This document shows positions 55,511 to 64,000 of a stretch of DNA of 64,000 nt, in pieces. The position numbers and the translations under genes are program-made. Source of the stretch: Arcobacteraceae bacterium (GTDB lineage Bacteria; Campylobacterota; Campylobacteria; Campylobacterales; Arcobacteraceae); NCBI GenBank assembly GCA_023138835.1, contig JAGLOP010000002.1, positions 1 to 64,000 on the forward strand, given 5' to 3'. Numbering within the stretch: the stretch's first letter is position 1; each line of letters opens with the position of its first letter. The notes below the pieces were generated by a model that was not told where the DNA came from, made no database searches, and saw only the letters and a program-made list of their open reading frames with translations.

Positions 55511-56820
55511 TAAAATTTATTTTTCAATATTTTCAATACTTTGTTATATCCAAACTCTTTTAAAGTCAAGTGAAGCAGAATAAACCCACTTAAACTACTA
55601 GCAAGGGCAAGTCCTGCAGCTTCAAATGGAATAATAAAAAGTAAAGATAAAATTATATTCCAAAGAAGTGAAATAGCTGTAATTTTTGCTGCTTTGCCTT
55701 GTCTTTCCTGTGCATATAACCAAAGAGAAAATATCTTTGCTATTCCAAAAGGGATTAGTCCAATTAGATACATTACAAGAATCATTGCTGTATTTTGAGT
55801 ATCAGTGTTGACAAATGCTCCTCTTTCAAATAAAAGTTCTACGATAAATTCGTTAAAAACTATCCCAATAAAAGAAGCTGTAAAAAGTAATCCAAATAAA
55901 ATATAAAAAGCTTTTTGTAAATATTTAAGTGCTTTAGCTTCATCATTTTTCTTAATGGCTTTTGCAATTGTTGGGAATAGGGCAACCGATGTTGCAATGG
56001 CAAACAGAGCAAGTGGAAGTTGAAATACACGGTTTGCATAATACAAATAACTAATGCTTCCGCTAACTAAAAATGAAGCTAACCAAGTATCTAAGAATGC
56101 TGCAATGTGTGCTGAACTGCTTCCAAATACTGCAGGGTAAAATTGTTTATAAAATTTACTATTTTTAAAACTTTGTTGACTTCTTTTGATTTGTGATGTA
56201 AAGAATTTAATATTTAATCTTTTAACAGCAATTAGATGAACAATAACTTGTAAAATACCACCAATAACTACACCCCAGCTAAGATAAAATGTAATTGTAT
56301 ATTTATCTAAATTAGCCGATAGAAGCAAGGCTGTGATTAAAGAGATATTTAAAAGTGCTGTACTAAATGCTGTAGTTGCAAAATGATTTTTATACTGAAG
56401 CAGGGCAGCTAAAAAGGTAACTATAAAAATTAAAGGTAAATAGTAAAAACAAATTGCAACCAAAGGACTGGCCAAATCAACAGTAGTACTGTCAAATCCA
56501 ACAGCAATTGCCTTTGTAATAAGAGATGCAAAAAGTGTTACAATCAAACTAAGAGCAACTATAAAAGTTAAAAATTGTAAAAATATAACTGAACTAAATT
56601 GAATTTTATAATTTGATTTTGCATATGCAGGGATAAAAACCTGAGTAAAAGCACCCTCTGCAAAAATACGACGAAAAAGATTTGGTAACTTAAAGGCTAC
56701 AAAAAATATATCACTATATATATTTGCTCCAAGTATTGAAGCAGTTAGTAAATCTCTTAAGAAGCCCAGTATTCGTGAAAATAATATACCGGCACTGTTT
56801 GTAAATATATGTTTAATCAT
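55510..56820 (-). CDS. murJ: Lipid II flippase MurJ (MviN)
   Basis: 436 residues, at the short end for the family. Twelve to fourteen hydrophobic helices; N-terminal TNSAGILFSRILGFLRD, and FRRIFAEGAFTQVFIPAY are diagnostic. Flips lipid II for peptidoglycan. Its last ~20 codons come from the island side of the 34-bp repeat (see the remnant at 50.6 kb), so its C-terminus is a replacement. It overlaps the EEP gene by 8 bases. Confidence 0.93.
   Translation of the reverse strand: MIKHIFTNSAGILFSRILGFLRDLLTASILGANIYSDIFFVAFKLPNLFRRIFAEGAFTQVFIPAYAKSNYKIQFSSVIFLQFLTFIVALSLIVTLFASLITKAIAVGFDSTTVDLASPLVAICFYYLPLIFIVTFLAALLQYKNHFATTAFSTALLNISLITALLLSANLDKYTITFYLSWGVVIGGILQVIVHLIAVKRLNIKFFTSQIKRSQQSFKNSKFYKQFYPAVFGSSSAHIAAFLDTWLASFLVSGSISYLYYANRVFQLPLALFAIATSVALFPTIAKAIKKNDEAKALKYLQKAFYILFGLLFTASFIGIVFNEFIVELLFERGAFVNTDTQNTAMILVMYLIGLIPFGIAKIFSLWLYAQERQGKAAKITAISLLWNIILSLLFIIPFEAAGLALASSLSGFILLHLTLKEFGYNKVLKILKNKF
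55544..55577 (-). repeat. 34-bp direct repeat, murJ-side copy
   Basis: Second copy of the repeat at 50646-50679, inside the intact murJ coding sequence, 34 bases before its stop codon region. Same orientation. Confidence 0.9.
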
Positions 56821-58423
56821 TTTGTATTTTTATATCACTTTTTTTATGTATCAAAATCTGTACCTTAGATTTATAAATTCCAAGATGCCCTGAATTTATT
56901 TTAATTTTAACATTATTTCTTGGTTTTTTAAATCTTTTTGAAAAATATAGTTTTATTCTTTTATTATTATCTAAATATAAGTAGCCTTTTTTGTAGTTTC
57001 CTATTAAATTTGTCACTATATCATTTGTATATTTTATATCAAAAATATCTATTTGTGTTCCATCTTGGTATAAACTTTTATAGTTTGAGAATTCTGACTT
57101 TTGGCGTATTTTACTAATCTCTTTAACCTCAAGAAGTCCAAAATGGTTTACAATAGTATTGACTGTTAAATCATATTTTTTACCTATTTCTAAGTCTTCA
57201 GCACAATTGTAAAGATAAATAGCTCTCTCATTTAACTGTTTTATAACAGCATGCTTTTTAAATTTATATATTACAACTATATCTTTTATATCTATAGGTT
57301 GAGTAATATGCTCAATATTATAGAGTTGCTTTATTTGTGAGCTTTGAGGTTTATATTTTATTTTATGTTTAGTTGTATTTATTTTATCTGTTGTAAAGGA
57401 GCTGATGATTGGCAGATGATCTGAATACCCTTTGTTTTTATGCCATCTATTGATTTTCTTATTTTTATAAAGATAATTTGGTTTAAATACTTTAAAACTA
57501 TTAAGTATGTATGAAATATTGTTATTATCAAATAAAGCTTTTGGCAACAACATATTATCAGGAGTATTGTTTTCACCTCTGAATTTATAACTGAATCTAT
57601 TTTGTTTTCGAAGTTCAAGCCAAAGATTATAATGCACCTGTTTGTCATAATTCATAATATCAGATGATAAAATAAGATTATCATCCATAATCGTATTTAA
57701 AATATGATTAATACCCGTTATTCCATAAGTATTATTAAGTTTTTTATCATATTTAAAAGTTTGCCATTCATTGTAATTTGAGTTAAAGTCACCTAATAAA
57801 ACATAATCTGTGCCACTTTCTTGATTTATAAGTTGGTTTTTAAGTGCTACTGCATATCTGGCCCTTGTATTTTCAGCAGCATTTTTTGATCGCCAATGAT
57901 TATTGTAAATTATAAAGTTTTCATTATCAATTTTAACTGTTACGCTTAAAATTGGCCTTGCATATTTGTCAAATTTATCTATTGGTATAGCTTTAGTTTT
58001 TATAATTTGATATTTACTTAAAACAGCTACCCCCACAGAAGAATCATGGTTTTTAAGAAAAAATCTGTACTTATAAAATGGAAGTTTTTCAGATAAAAGT
58101 GCCAATACTTCTTTTGATTCTATCTCTTGAAGTGCAATTATATCTGCATTTAAGTCTTTGATTGTATTTGATATATTTTGTATTTTAGTAGTTAAAGTTT
58201 TTTTATTCCAACATTTGCTGTTTTGCAAGTGTGAGTTTTGCAAGTATGGGTTCCGCAGGCTCCACGCTTCGCTACACGGTTTGTATTCTTTGTATTCAGT
58301 TCCATCATATTTTAAGTCAAAAAGATTTTCCACATTATAAGAAGCTACTGTAAATTCTTTTGCATTTAGACAGACAGTAAGTAGTAAGCAGTAAAAGAGA
58401 AAGAGAGTAAGATATTTAATCAA
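56813..58423 (-). CDS. Endonuclease/exonuclease/phosphatase-family protein, secreted
   Basis: 536 residues. Signal peptide at about 1-21. EEP (DNase I-like) core: VASYNVENLFD, ADIIALQEIES, NNHWRSKNA, LLGDFNSN and YSDHLPIISSF carry the catalytic Asn, Glu, Asp and His. The C-terminal ~170 residues may be an OB-like domain. An unusual ~20-residue segment, residues 50-69, is inserted in the N-terminal conserved loop. Whether it cuts DNA or a phosphoester is unknown. Confidence 0.85.
   Translation of the reverse strand: MIKYLTLFLFYCLLLTVCLNAKEFTVASYNVENLFDLKYDGTEYKEYKPCSEAWSLRNPYLQNSHLQNSKCWNKKTLTTKIQNISNTIKDLNADIIALQEIESKEVLALLSEKLPFYKYRFFLKNHDSSVGVAVLSKYQIIKTKAIPIDKFDKYARPILSVTVKIDNENFIIYNNHWRSKNAAENTRARYAVALKNQLINQESGTDYVLLGDFNSNYNEWQTFKYDKKLNNTYGITGINHILNTIMDDNLILSSDIMNYDKQVHYNLWLELRKQNRFSYKFRGENNTPDNMLLPKALFDNNNISYILNSFKVFKPNYLYKNKKINRWHKNKGYSDHLPIISSFTTDKINTTKHKIKYKPQSSQIKQLYNIEHITQPIDIKDIVVIYKFKKHAVIKQLNERAIYLYNCAEDLEIGKKYDLTVNTIVNHFGLLEVKEISKIRQKSEFSNYKSLYQDGTQIDIFDIKYTNDIVTNLIGNYKKGYLYLDNNKRIKLYFSKRFKKPRNNVKIKINSGHLGIYKSKVQILIHKKSDIKIQND
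58221..58279. repeat. GC-rich insert with 15-bp imperfect tandem repeat in the EEP gene
   Basis: 58221-58235 and 58236-58250 are two copies of TTTTGCAAGT(G/A)TG(A/G)G; 58251-58279 (TTCCGCAGGCTCCACGCTTC...) is about two-thirds G+C in a ~30% G+C gene. Read in frame it encodes residues 49-68 of the protein. It looks like a short mobile or dispersed repeat inserted in a coding region. Confidence 0.65.
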
Positions 58424-58438
58424 AATACTCTTCTTATA

Positions 58439-59470
58439 TTATTTATAAATTCCATCAAGTAAACTATCTACAAACTCATCTGGACTAAAGCTGATTAAAT
58501 CAGTTGCTTTTTCCCCAATACCAATGTAAAAAATAGGAAGTTCTAATTGATTTGATATGGAAAACAAAGCACCGCCCTTAGCAGTACCATCAAGTTTAGT
58601 TACAATGATACCATCAATACCAACCATCTCATTAAATGCACGAGCTTGGGCGATTGCTGTATTTCCTTGTGTACCGTCTAAAATCATTAGTTTTTGATGA
58701 GGAGCACCCGTACACGCTTTTCCACATACTTTTACTATCTTCTTTAACTCATTTGCCAGCCCAACTTGTGTTTGAAGACGACCGGCAGTATCAATTATAG
58801 CATGATCAATGTTTTTTGCAACAGCTGAAGTTATTGTATCATACGCTACTGCACTTGGATCATGTCCTTGTTTTGTTTTGATAATTGGAACTTCTAGTTT
58901 TTGGCTCCATTTTGTCAACTGTTCTATAGCTGCAGCTCTAAAAGTATCTCCGGCACCTAAGATTACCGAGTTTCCATTTTCTTTATACATATGTGCCAGT
59001 TTTGCAATTGTTGTAGTTTTACCTGCTCCATTTACCCCAATTATCAGTTCAATAAAAGGTCTGGGAAGAGAAGATGTATCAATGTCCGGTGCATGTTCAA
59101 AAAGCATTACAAGTCGATGTCTTAGTTGATCTCTTGTAATAAGATTTGGAAGTCCATCCATCGCTTTTTCGATAATTTCATATTCCATATCAGCTTCAAT
59201 TAGAAGTTCTTCAATGGTGTCAAATTCTATTTTTTCTTTTCTTTGTGGAACTATTGATTTAAAATTATCAACAGTTTTCTCTAATGCTCGAGTGAAGAAG
59301 CTTTTAGTTGAAATATCTTCTTCAACCTTAACTTCTTGTTCAATTCCGGCATCAACGACAACATCTTGTTCGCGTTCATGAGGAATTATATCTGTCTTTT
59401 CTTTTGGTAAATCAGAATTTTCTAAATTCTGCGGCTCTTCTTTCTTCTTTTTTTTAAAGATTCCAAACAC
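58439..59470 (-). CDS. ftsY: Signal recognition particle receptor FtsY
   Basis: 343 residues. Acidic/basic A region about 1-60, N domain, then G domain with GVNGAGKTTTIAKLA, DTAGRLQ and TKLDGTAKGG. GTPase docking SRP-ribosome complexes to SecYEG. One base downstream of the TlpA-like gene on the same strand. Confidence 0.97.
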   Translation of the reverse strand: MFGIFKKKKKEEPQNLENSDLPKEKTDIIPHEREQDVVVDAGIEQEVKVEEDISTKSFFTRALEKTVDNFKSIVPQRKEKIEFDTIEELLIEADMEYEIIEKAMDGLPNLITRDQLRHRLVMLFEHAPDIDTSSLPRPFIELIIGVNGAGKTTTIAKLAHMYKENGNSVILGAGDTFRAAAIEQLTKWSQKLEVPIIKTKQGHDPSAVAYDTITSAVAKNIDHAIIDTAGRLQTQVGLANELKKIVKVCGKACTGAPHQKLMILDGTQGNTAIAQARAFNEMVGIDGIIVTKLDGTAKGGALFSISNQLELPIFYIGIGEKATDLISFSPDEFVDSLLDGIYK

Positions 59471-59471
59471 T

Positions 59472-60074
59472 TTATTTACCTAATAGCTTATTTATATCAC
59501 CTTCCAACATCTCTTGGGGTACCATACCAACATAATGAGTTACATATTCACCTTTTTTATTTAATAAAACCATAAAAGGGATTGAACCATTTGGATTTAA
59601 TTCACGAAGTGCACTATATAATTTACCATTATCACCGCCTATAGATACAGGATATTTAATTTCAAATGTCTCAATAAACTCTTTGATTACTTCCATAGTT
59701 GTAACTCCACCGCCTCTAGGACCTACATCAACACCAACAATTTCAAAATCATTTTTTAGTTTTGATCTAATATCATTTAAGTGTGGTATTTCAGCTTTAC
59801 AAGGTGGGCACCAAGTTCCAAAAAAGTCTAATAAAACTACTTTATTTTCTACACCTTCAAATTTCCAGCCTTTTTCAAAATCTGCGATTATTTTAATTGC
59901 ATTTCCGTTTACTACTTTTAAATCAAATGTTGGTATTACAGGTTTCGCCTTAGCTTGTGCTGTTGTTTGTTGCGATGGAGTTATCACATCTTGTGAAATT
60001 TTTTCCTTATCGTCACAACCTGCAAATATAGTTATTGCCAAAATAGCAAAAAAAGCCAACTTTTTAATCTTCAT
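59472..60074 (-). CDS. TlpA/ResA-like thioredoxin lipoprotein
   Basis: 200 residues. Lipobox IFAGC (Cys about residue 19), thioredoxin fold with active site WCPPC near 89 (FFGTWCPPCKAEIPHLND). Periplasm-facing thiol reductase, as in cytochrome c maturation or protein repair. It is the first gene of the run with ftsY, the EEP gene and murJ. Confidence 0.92.
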   Translation of the reverse strand: MKIKKLAFFAILAITIFAGCDDKEKISQDVITPSQQTTAQAKAKPVIPTFDLKVVNGNAIKIIADFEKGWKFEGVENKVVLLDFFGTWCPPCKAEIPHLNDIRSKLKNDFEIVGVDVGPRGGGVTTMEVIKEFIETFEIKYPVSIGGDNGKLYSALRELNPNGSIPFMVLLNKKGEYVTHYVGMVPQEMLEGDINKLLGK

Positions 60075-60128
60075 TTTTAATTCCTTTAGTTAAAATATAG
60101 ATGGATTTTATCCAAAAGAGGCTTAATA

Positions 60129-60725
60129 ATGACACATTCGCAGAATTTAGTAAATCAAGACCAAGGTCGTGTGATTTATAAAAATAATTTAAATAATGCT
60201 AAGTGTGATTTTAGAAAAAAATGTATTGAAAGATTACGGTTTAGTAGCAATATTGCAAAGATAAAAAAAGATAAGTATATATGTTCAAAGATTTTTGAAC
60301 TAATTTTGTTGCATAAACCAAAAACAGTATTGGCTTATATTCCACTTGATATTGAAGTGAATATATTACCATTGATAAATAAATTACGAAGAGAAAAAAT
60401 TTGTGAAGTTTATGTCCCGTTTATGGTAGGCAAAACTTTTAAAGCAGTTAAATACAGGTTACCATTAAAGAAAAAACAATTTGGTATAAAAGAACCAAAC
60501 AACTCGCACTTAAAAGTTAAAATTGATTTAGCGATAGTGCCTATAATAGGTACAGATAAAACAAATCGCAGAGTTGGATTTGGTCGCGGGATGTATGATA
60601 GATTTTTTGAAAATTTATCTCCGCAACCAGTGAAAATATTTACGCAAACCGTCCTTTGTAAGAGTGAAACTACTGTAACTTCAATACATGATATTAAAGC
60701 TGATTTTATAATAACTAATAAATAA
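60129..60725 (+). CDS. 5-formyltetrahydrofolate cyclo-ligase family protein
   Basis: 198 residues. ATP/folate motif GFGRGMYDRFF near 156-166 and VLAYIPLDIEVNI fit the family, which makes 5,10-methenyl-THF from 5-formyl-THF. Divergent from the TlpA-like gene. 12 bases before rny. Confidence 0.88.
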   Translation: MTHSQNLVNQDQGRVIYKNNLNNAKCDFRKKCIERLRFSSNIAKIKKDKYICSKIFELILLHKPKTVLAYIPLDIEVNILPLINKLRREKICEVYVPFMVGKTFKAVKYRLPLKKKQFGIKEPNNSHLKVKIDLAIVPIIGTDKTNRRVGFGRGMYDRFFENLSPQPVKIFTQTVLCKSETTVTSIHDIKADFIITNK

Positions 60726-60737
60726 AAAGGCTGTAGA

Positions 60738-62231
60738 ATGGAACAATTACTTATCACAGCAGGTGCTGTAGGGGTTATTAGTTCTTTGATTACATTTCTT
60801 ATTGCAAGAAAGATTAACAGTGCAAATTTTAATATTTATGTAGAGCAGGCAAAAGCAAAAGCAAAAGTGATAGAACACGAAGCTAGTTCAATATTAAAAG
60901 ATGCAAAAAGAAAAGCAAAAAGAGATTATGACAGAGAATTTAACCATATAAAAAAAGGATTTGAAGAGCAGTTAAATGCAATTGCCAAAGATTCAAATGA
61001 TGCTAAAAATTTAAAAATAGAAGCACAAAGCTTAAAAGATGGATTTGAAGCCCAAAATAAAGAATATAAAGAAAAAACAAAAGAAGCTATCAGAATACTG
61101 GAAAATGCAAGTGGTTTGACTAAAACTGAAGCAAAAGAGTTGATGTTAGAAAAAGTCAAAGAAGATTCAAGAGCGCAAGTTGCATCTATCTTTAGAAAAG
61201 AGTACAAACAAGCTCAAAAAGATTCAAAACTAGAGATCAATAATGTCTTATCTCATGCAGTTACTAGATTTGCGGGGGAATTTGCAGCTGAAAGGCTTAC
61301 TAATAATATTACTTTAAAAGATGAAGAAACAAAGGGTAAGATTATCGGTAAAGAGGGTCGAAATATTAAAACATTGGAGATGACAACCGGTGTTGATATT
61401 ATTATTGGAGATATTCCAAATACTGTGGTTATTAGTAGTTTTAATCTTTATAGAAGAGCAATCGCAACTAAAACTATAGAAGAGCTGATCGCAGACGGAA
61501 GAATTCAACCAACGCGAATTGAAGAGGTCTATAACAATGTTAAAAATGAATTTGATAAAAACATCTTCAAAGAGGGTGAAGACACTATTTTAGAACTTGG
61601 TATCAAAAAGATGCACCCAGAACTTATTAAACTTGTAGGACGGCTTCGATATAGAGCCAGCTATGGACAAAATGCACTTGCACATACTCTTGAAGTTGCT
61701 AATTTAGCGGGTCTTATCGCTTCACAGTTAGGCGGTGATACAGTGTTAGCAAGAAGAGCTGGACTTATGCACGATATTGGCAAAGCTTTGACGCATGATG
61801 TTAAGGGCAGTCATGTTGATATTGGTGCTGAGATGTGTAAAAAGTTTAATGAACCCGAAGAGGTACTTAATGCTATTTATGCCCATCATGGACATGCGGA
61901 AGCTACAAGTATAGAAGCTGCTGCTGTTTGTGCTGCTGATGCGCTTAGTGCCGCAAGACCGGGTGCCAGAAGAGAAGTACTTCAAAGTTTTCTTAAAAGA
62001 GTTGAAGAAGTGGAAGCAATTTCAACCAGCAGACCTGGGGTTATAAAAGCATATGCAATTAATGCGGGTAGAGAGATACGAGTAATTGTAAATGCAAATT
62101 TAGTAAATGATGATGAATCAATTTTACTAGCAACTGAAATTGCCCAAGAGATTGAAGATAAAGTTCAATATCCCGGTGAGATAAAAGTAAATGTAATTAG
62201 GGAAACTAGAGCTACAGGATATGCAAGATAA
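60738..62231 (+). CDS. rny: Ribonuclease Y
   Basis: 497 residues. N-terminal membrane anchor about 4-21, coiled coil about 25-175, KH domain about 190-260 (GKIIGKEGRNIKTLEM), HD domain with HDIGKALTHDVKGSHVD near 348. Endoribonuclease that starts mRNA decay at the membrane. It overlaps rsmD by one base. Confidence 0.97.
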   Translation: MEQLLITAGAVGVISSLITFLIARKINSANFNIYVEQAKAKAKVIEHEASSILKDAKRKAKRDYDREFNHIKKGFEEQLNAIAKDSNDAKNLKIEAQSLKDGFEAQNKEYKEKTKEAIRILENASGLTKTEAKELMLEKVKEDSRAQVASIFRKEYKQAQKDSKLEINNVLSHAVTRFAGEFAAERLTNNITLKDEETKGKIIGKEGRNIKTLEMTTGVDIIIGDIPNTVVISSFNLYRRAIATKTIEELIADGRIQPTRIEEVYNNVKNEFDKNIFKEGEDTILELGIKKMHPELIKLVGRLRYRASYGQNALAHTLEVANLAGLIASQLGGDTVLARRAGLMHDIGKALTHDVKGSHVDIGAEMCKKFNEPEEVLNAIYAHHGHAEATSIEAAAVCAADALSAARPGARREVLQSFLKRVEEVEAISTSRPGVIKAYAINAGREIRVIVNANLVNDDESILLATEIAQEIEDKVQYPGEIKVNVIRETRATGYAR

Positions 62232-62827
62232 TGGCTAAGGGCAATATTAATAAACCAACAACAAAAATAATAGGCGGTAAATATAAGGGTAAGATTTTAA
62301 ATTTGCCTAGTTTGGATACTACAAGAAGTAGTAAATCTATTTTAAAAGAATCATTTTTCAATGTTTTACAGTTTGATATTATTGATACAATATTCGTAGA
62401 AGCCTTTGGCGGCAGTGGAAGTATTGGACTTGAAGCTATTAGCAGGGGAGCTAAAGAGGCTTGTTTTTGTGAAATTGACAGGTCATCATATAAAACTCTA
62501 CAACAAAACTGTAAAGAGGTTGAGGAAAAATCTTGTACTACGATTTTTGGTGACACATTTGAAAAATTTCCAACTTTACTACAATCTTTAAAAAATAAAA
62601 AAGAGGAAATTATTATCTATATTGATCCTCCATTTGATTTTAGAGACGGTATGGAAGATATTTATGAAAAAACTTATGATTTAGTACGAAATATTGAAAA
62701 TGATAATGTTATGCTGATTACTTTTGAACATATGACCGGTTTAGATTTACCGGATACTTTAGGTAAATTTACAAAATTTAAGACTAAAAAATTTGGGAAA
62801 AGCTCGCTTACATACTATCGTATGTAA
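62231..62827 (+). CDS. rsmD: 16S rRNA (guanine966-N2)-methyltransferase
   Basis: 198 residues. RsmD motif GGKYKGKILNLP near the N-terminus, TTRSSKSILKESFFN, SAM motif FVEAFGGSGSIGLEA and catalytic IDPPFDF. ATG at 62231 overlaps the rny stop by one base. Confidence 0.93.
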   Translation: MAKGNINKPTTKIIGGKYKGKILNLPSLDTTRSSKSILKESFFNVLQFDIIDTIFVEAFGGSGSIGLEAISRGAKEACFCEIDRSSYKTLQQNCKEVEEKSCTTIFGDTFEKFPTLLQSLKNKKEEIIIYIDPPFDFRDGMEDIYEKTYDLVRNIENDNVMLITFEHMTGLDLPDTLGKFTKFKTKKFGKSSLTYYRM

Positions 62828-62845
62828 GATTGATGCACAAACAAA

Positions 62846-63640
62846 GTGTTTAGAATTTCTGTTTGGCTTTTGGCTTTAGTTGTTTTATCAAGTTTTTTCT
62901 TACCATTTATTTATACTTTATCCGCCTACGAATTAAATCCTCAGGCTATTTTATTATCACCTTCATTTGAACATATTATGGGTACAGACAGGCTGGGACG
63001 AGATCTGTTTGCTCGTATTTTGGTTGGCGGTCAAACTTCAATTATTATTGGTTTTTTAAGTGCTATGATAGCTTCTTTGATAGGTTTAATAGTTGGGATT
63101 AGTGCAGGGTATTTTAAAGGGAATACGGATAAAGGTATAACAATTATTATTGATCTGTTTTTAACATTTCCAACTTTCTTTTTACTTCTGGCACTTGTAA
63201 GTTATATGGAAGCTTCAATTGGAATTTTAATTATAGTGTTGTTTATCACAGGTTGGATGGGGATGGCAAGGATGATTAGAAGTGAAAGCTTTGCCATATC
63301 TAATAAACCATTTATTAAAATATTAAATCTTGCTAATGTTAGTAAAACTAAAATTATATTAAAATATTTTGCACCGCTGTTAGCTCCAATCTTTCTGATT
63401 TCATTTACTTTTGGAGTAGGGGGTGCAATCTTAGCGGAATCTGGACTAAGTTTTTTAGGACTTGGGATCAATCCTCCTCAAATAAGCTGGGGAAGTTTAT
63501 TAAGCGGCGGAAAAGAAGTAATAGAAATAGCTTGGTGGGTTAGTTTCTTCCCTGGACTTTTTATATTTATAGTTACATTTTGTTTAATGCAAATTGCTGA
63601 CTTTTTACAACAAAAAGCAAATACAAAAGAATTAAATTAA
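62846..63640 (+). CDS. Peptide/nickel-type ABC transporter permease (DppC/OppC-like)
   Basis: 264 residues, GTG start. Five to six membrane helices; the N-terminal MGTDRLGRDLFARI is the DppC/OppC signature, as is the late AESGLSFLGLGINPPQISWG. A preceding ATG (62833) in another frame closes after six codons. No other transporter subunit is in the window; they may lie elsewhere. Confidence 0.88.
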   Translation: MFRISVWLLALVVLSSFFLPFIYTLSAYELNPQAILLSPSFEHIMGTDRLGRDLFARILVGGQTSIIIGFLSAMIASLIGLIVGISAGYFKGNTDKGITIIIDLFLTFPTFFLLLALVSYMEASIGILIIVLFITGWMGMARMIRSESFAISNKPFIKILNLANVSKTKIILKYFAPLLAPIFLISFTFGVGGAILAESGLSFLGLGINPPQISWGSLLSGGKEVIEIAWWVSFFPGLFIFIVTFCLMQIADFLQQKANTKELN

Positions 63641-64000
63641 ATTTTTTCTAATATCTTATCAAGTTTGGCAGTTGACAAAATTCGTTTTAGATATCCTAAA
63701 ATATAAGTAGCTTTTGTTATATAATATCTAGGCTTTACTTTTTTTGCAGTTATTATCTTTTCAACAATTTTAGCTACGGCAAGAGAGGATAAAGTAAATG
63801 GTACATCACTTTTATTCGAACTTAAACTTTTTTCATAATTATCTTTAAATCTTGAATTTTTCATATCTATATTTTGTATGATTTTTTCTTTTGCATTATC
63901 TCTAAATTTACTTTCCACGGGACCTGTATTTAACAAAGTTACATCTATGTTAGTGTCATACAGTTCCAATCTCAAAGTGTCCGTAAGCCCCTCAACAGCA
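63637..64000 (-). CDS. Short-chain dehydrogenase, C-terminal part (runs off right edge)
   Basis: About 121 residues of the C-terminal half are present. At the edge it reads AVEGLTDTLRLELYDTNID, the post-catalytic helix of SDR enzymes (after the YxxxK), then LLNTGPVESKFRDNA. Its N-terminal NAD(P) domain is beyond the window. Convergent with the ABC permease, overlapping by four bases. Substrate unknown. Confidence 0.8.
   Translation of the reverse strand, partial: AVEGLTDTLRLELYDTNIDVTLLNTGPVESKFRDNAKEKIIQNIDMKNSRFKDNYEKSLSSNKSDVPFTLSSLAVAKIVEKIITAKKVKPRYYITKATYILGYLKRILSTAKLDKILEKI

Larger units (their letters stand above)
50646..55577. mobile_element. Genomic island in the murJ 3' end, candidate defence cassette
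   Basis: About 4.9 kb between two perfect 34-bp direct repeats of murJ 3' coding sequence. Contents: ORF6N protein, membrane/PD-(D/E)XK/LRR protein, WYL regulator, plus a replacement end for murJ. No integrase, transposase or tRNA is present, so the mobility mechanism is not visible. Boundary placement is supported by the msbA-side murJ remnant. Confidence 0.7.

Noticed and set aside
62833-62853. Six-codon ATG frame ahead of the ABC permease as a leader peptide
   Set aside because: No RBS and no attenuator structure; likely chance.
1-64000. tRNA, rRNA, CRISPR array, insertion sequence with transposase
   Set aside because: Gaps are short and contain no cloverleaf, spaced repeats or transposase frames that I could recognise by eye; a tRNAscan/Infernal run would settle small RNAs.

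Overview
The window is a gene-dense, AT-rich piece of a bacterial chromosome. It has no intergenic gap above 300 bases, and I found no rRNA, tRNA or CRISPR array. Gene content and neighbourhoods point to the Campylobacterota (Epsilonproteobacteria), probably a free-living Arcobacter- or Sulfurimonas-like lineage. The pointers are the pyrD / M16 peptidase / dapA / SDR enoyl reductase / pgsA / rseP / yggS block, a long-form dapD, a stand-alone FlhB C-terminal paralogue beside a FliK-like gene, a three-domain desulforubrerythrin, RNase Y, and several histidine kinases with the H(E/Q)WRQPL phosphoacceptor box. This placement is inferred from the sequence alone.

Layout. 1-7.1 kb (minus): the 5' part of argG, then a three-gene unit (metallo-beta-lactamase/GAF/HD-GYP protein, Slam-like TPR/beta-barrel outer-membrane protein, FecR protein with a TbpB-like C-terminal barrel), then a multi-spanning membrane protein. 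7.2-9.8 kb (plus): a 55-residue membrane protein, an S4 protein, trpD, tsaE and lptB. 9.8-13 kb (minus): a REC-GGDEF protein, kdsB and a PAS histidine kinase. 13-17 kb (plus): polA, a response regulator and two small proteins. 17-23.2 kb (minus): lgt, an Fe-S protein, hemN, argF, an EI24 protein and hemB. 23.3-40.6 kb (plus): ribA, rsmG, recQ, an EnvC-like M23 protein, glyS, the FliK/FlhX pair, a haem-binding sensor kinase, two PPK2 genes, dapD, a TrmN6-like methylase, a TPR lipoprotein, trpC and a DciA-like gene. 40.6-60.1 kb (minus, except the rubrerythrin): envelope, lysine and pyrimidine genes, msbA, an inserted island, murJ, an EEP-family protein, ftsY and a TlpA-like lipoprotein. 60.1-63.6 kb (plus): a 5-formyl-THF cyclo-ligase, rny, rsmD and a peptide ABC permease. 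A partial SDR gene closes the window.

Two regions stand out. (1) About 4.9 kb at 50.6-55.6 kb is bounded by a perfect 34-bp direct repeat made of murJ 3' coding sequence, and the msbA-side copy is a broken murJ 3' end. Between the repeats lie an ORF6N-domain gene, a 1043-residue protein combining membrane segments, a PD-(D/E)XK-like nuclease motif and seven leucine-rich repeats, and a WYL-domain regulator. It looks like an anti-phage defence cassette that swapped in its own murJ 3' end; I do not recognise it as a described system. (2) The unit at 0.9-5.85 kb pairs a Slam-like translocator with a FecR/TbpB-barrel protein under a cyclic-nucleotide-type regulator, a possible type XI secretion pair that surface-exposes a FecR-domain protein.

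Functional themes: cell-envelope construction (lgt, lptB, kdsB, msbA, murJ, dapA/dapD, pgsA, rseP, MltB- and EnvC-type proteins), haem synthesis (hemN, hemB), amino acids (argG, argF, trpD, trpC), polyphosphate metabolism, and a large sensory layer (REC-GGDEF, HD-GYP, two HWRQPL-type kinases, an OmpR-type regulator).
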